In this document: positions 5,488-5,570 of the stretch, in pieces
Layout: each line of letters starts with the position of its first letter
How positions within the stretch are numbered: the stretch's first letter is position 1
NCBI GenBank assembly: GCA_003132105.1
Contig: PKWS01000090.1
Location: forward strand, 1-5,570
DNA length: 5,570 bases
Direction of reading: 5' to 3'
Source of the DNA: Desulfosporosinus sp.
GTDB taxonomy: Bacteria; Bacillota; Desulfitobacteriia; Desulfitobacteriales; Desulfitobacteriaceae
Made by a program: the position numbers and the translations under genes
Notes under the pieces: model-generated
The model's input: only the letters and a program-made list of their open reading frames with translations
Database searches by the model: none
Told to the model about the DNA's origin: nothing

Positions 5488-5570
5488 AACCTTGTACTCG
5501 ATCATGTAATTAAGACCCCCTTAGGAAAGGTGAAGGAGTTATACTTCTTGCTAAAAACCAATCCGGTATA

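Larger units (their letters stand above)
5189..5570 (+). pseudogene. Decayed membrane-anchored protein, DUF4179-like anti-sigma type, runs off the end
   Basis: GTG at 5189 has AGAGGAG at 5177-5183 as ribosome site and opens a frame (AFSELMNLHKNQLYRLF) that does not continue usefully. A second frame, open from 5211 to TAA 5406-5408, holds a membrane helix (NFIACFLLAVFITT), then RVSPAVAAVLHRIPGLGYI and NYDKGLKIAVEND. That helix-then-IPG-then-GLK layout resembles DUF4179-type proteins, which are often encoded beside ECF sigma factors. From 5401 a third frame is open to the window edge with LDKEVSRVTLDLEKERILV, then DHVIKTPLGKVKELYFLLK, consistent with a later part of an extracytoplasmic domain. 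Two frame changes within about 210 bases, and the short distance from start to membrane helix, point to a gene broken by small deletions or insertions. The end lies outside the window. The family name is an inference; the broken coding character is clearer. Confidence 0.55.

Overview
The window looks like low-to-mid GC Firmicutes DNA, most likely from a clostridial spore-former of the Desulfosporosinus/Desulfitobacterium type. That placement is inferred from protein style (PolA without proofreading residues, ECF sigma/anti-sigma remnants of a type common in Firmicutes) and strong AGGAG-like ribosome binding sites. No rRNA or other marker fixes the genus. All recognisable genes are on the + strand.

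Bases 1-3482 are a housekeeping DNA repair pair. polA encodes a full-length DNA polymerase I whose 3'-5' exonuclease site is degenerate. mutM (formamidopyrimidine-DNA glycosylase) follows 9 bases later and is probably cotranscribed. MutM excises oxidised purines and PolA can fill the resulting gap, so the two act in the same base-excision repair pathway.

Bases 3483-4310 hold an intact type II toxin-antitoxin module of the MazEF type. It has its own plausible promoter, a small inverted repeat that could be the autoregulatory operator, a 17-base mazE/mazF overlap, and a strong intrinsic terminator about 100 bases after mazF. In many Firmicutes coaE follows mutM, so the module and what lies behind it may be an insertion at this junction.

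Bases 4311-5570 contain no intact gene that I recognise. They hold the wreckage of at least two ECF sigma factor/anti-sigma factor gene pairs. The first keeps a promoter-like region and a ribosome binding site. The opening codons of a sigma factor are fused in frame to the membrane-spanning N-terminal part of an anti-sigma factor. The middle of that anti-sigma factor is gone, and its C-terminal end survives in another frame, followed by a terminator. The second relic has what looks like a sigma factor tail, then a fragmented membrane-anchored protein resembling DUF4179-type anti-sigma factors. It runs off the window end, with frame changes inside. These assignments rest on motif recognition and not on a database search.

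I found no RNA gene, CRISPR array, insertion sequence or convincing new system. The most unusual structure is the decayed sigma/anti-sigma region and the chimeric reading frame it has created.
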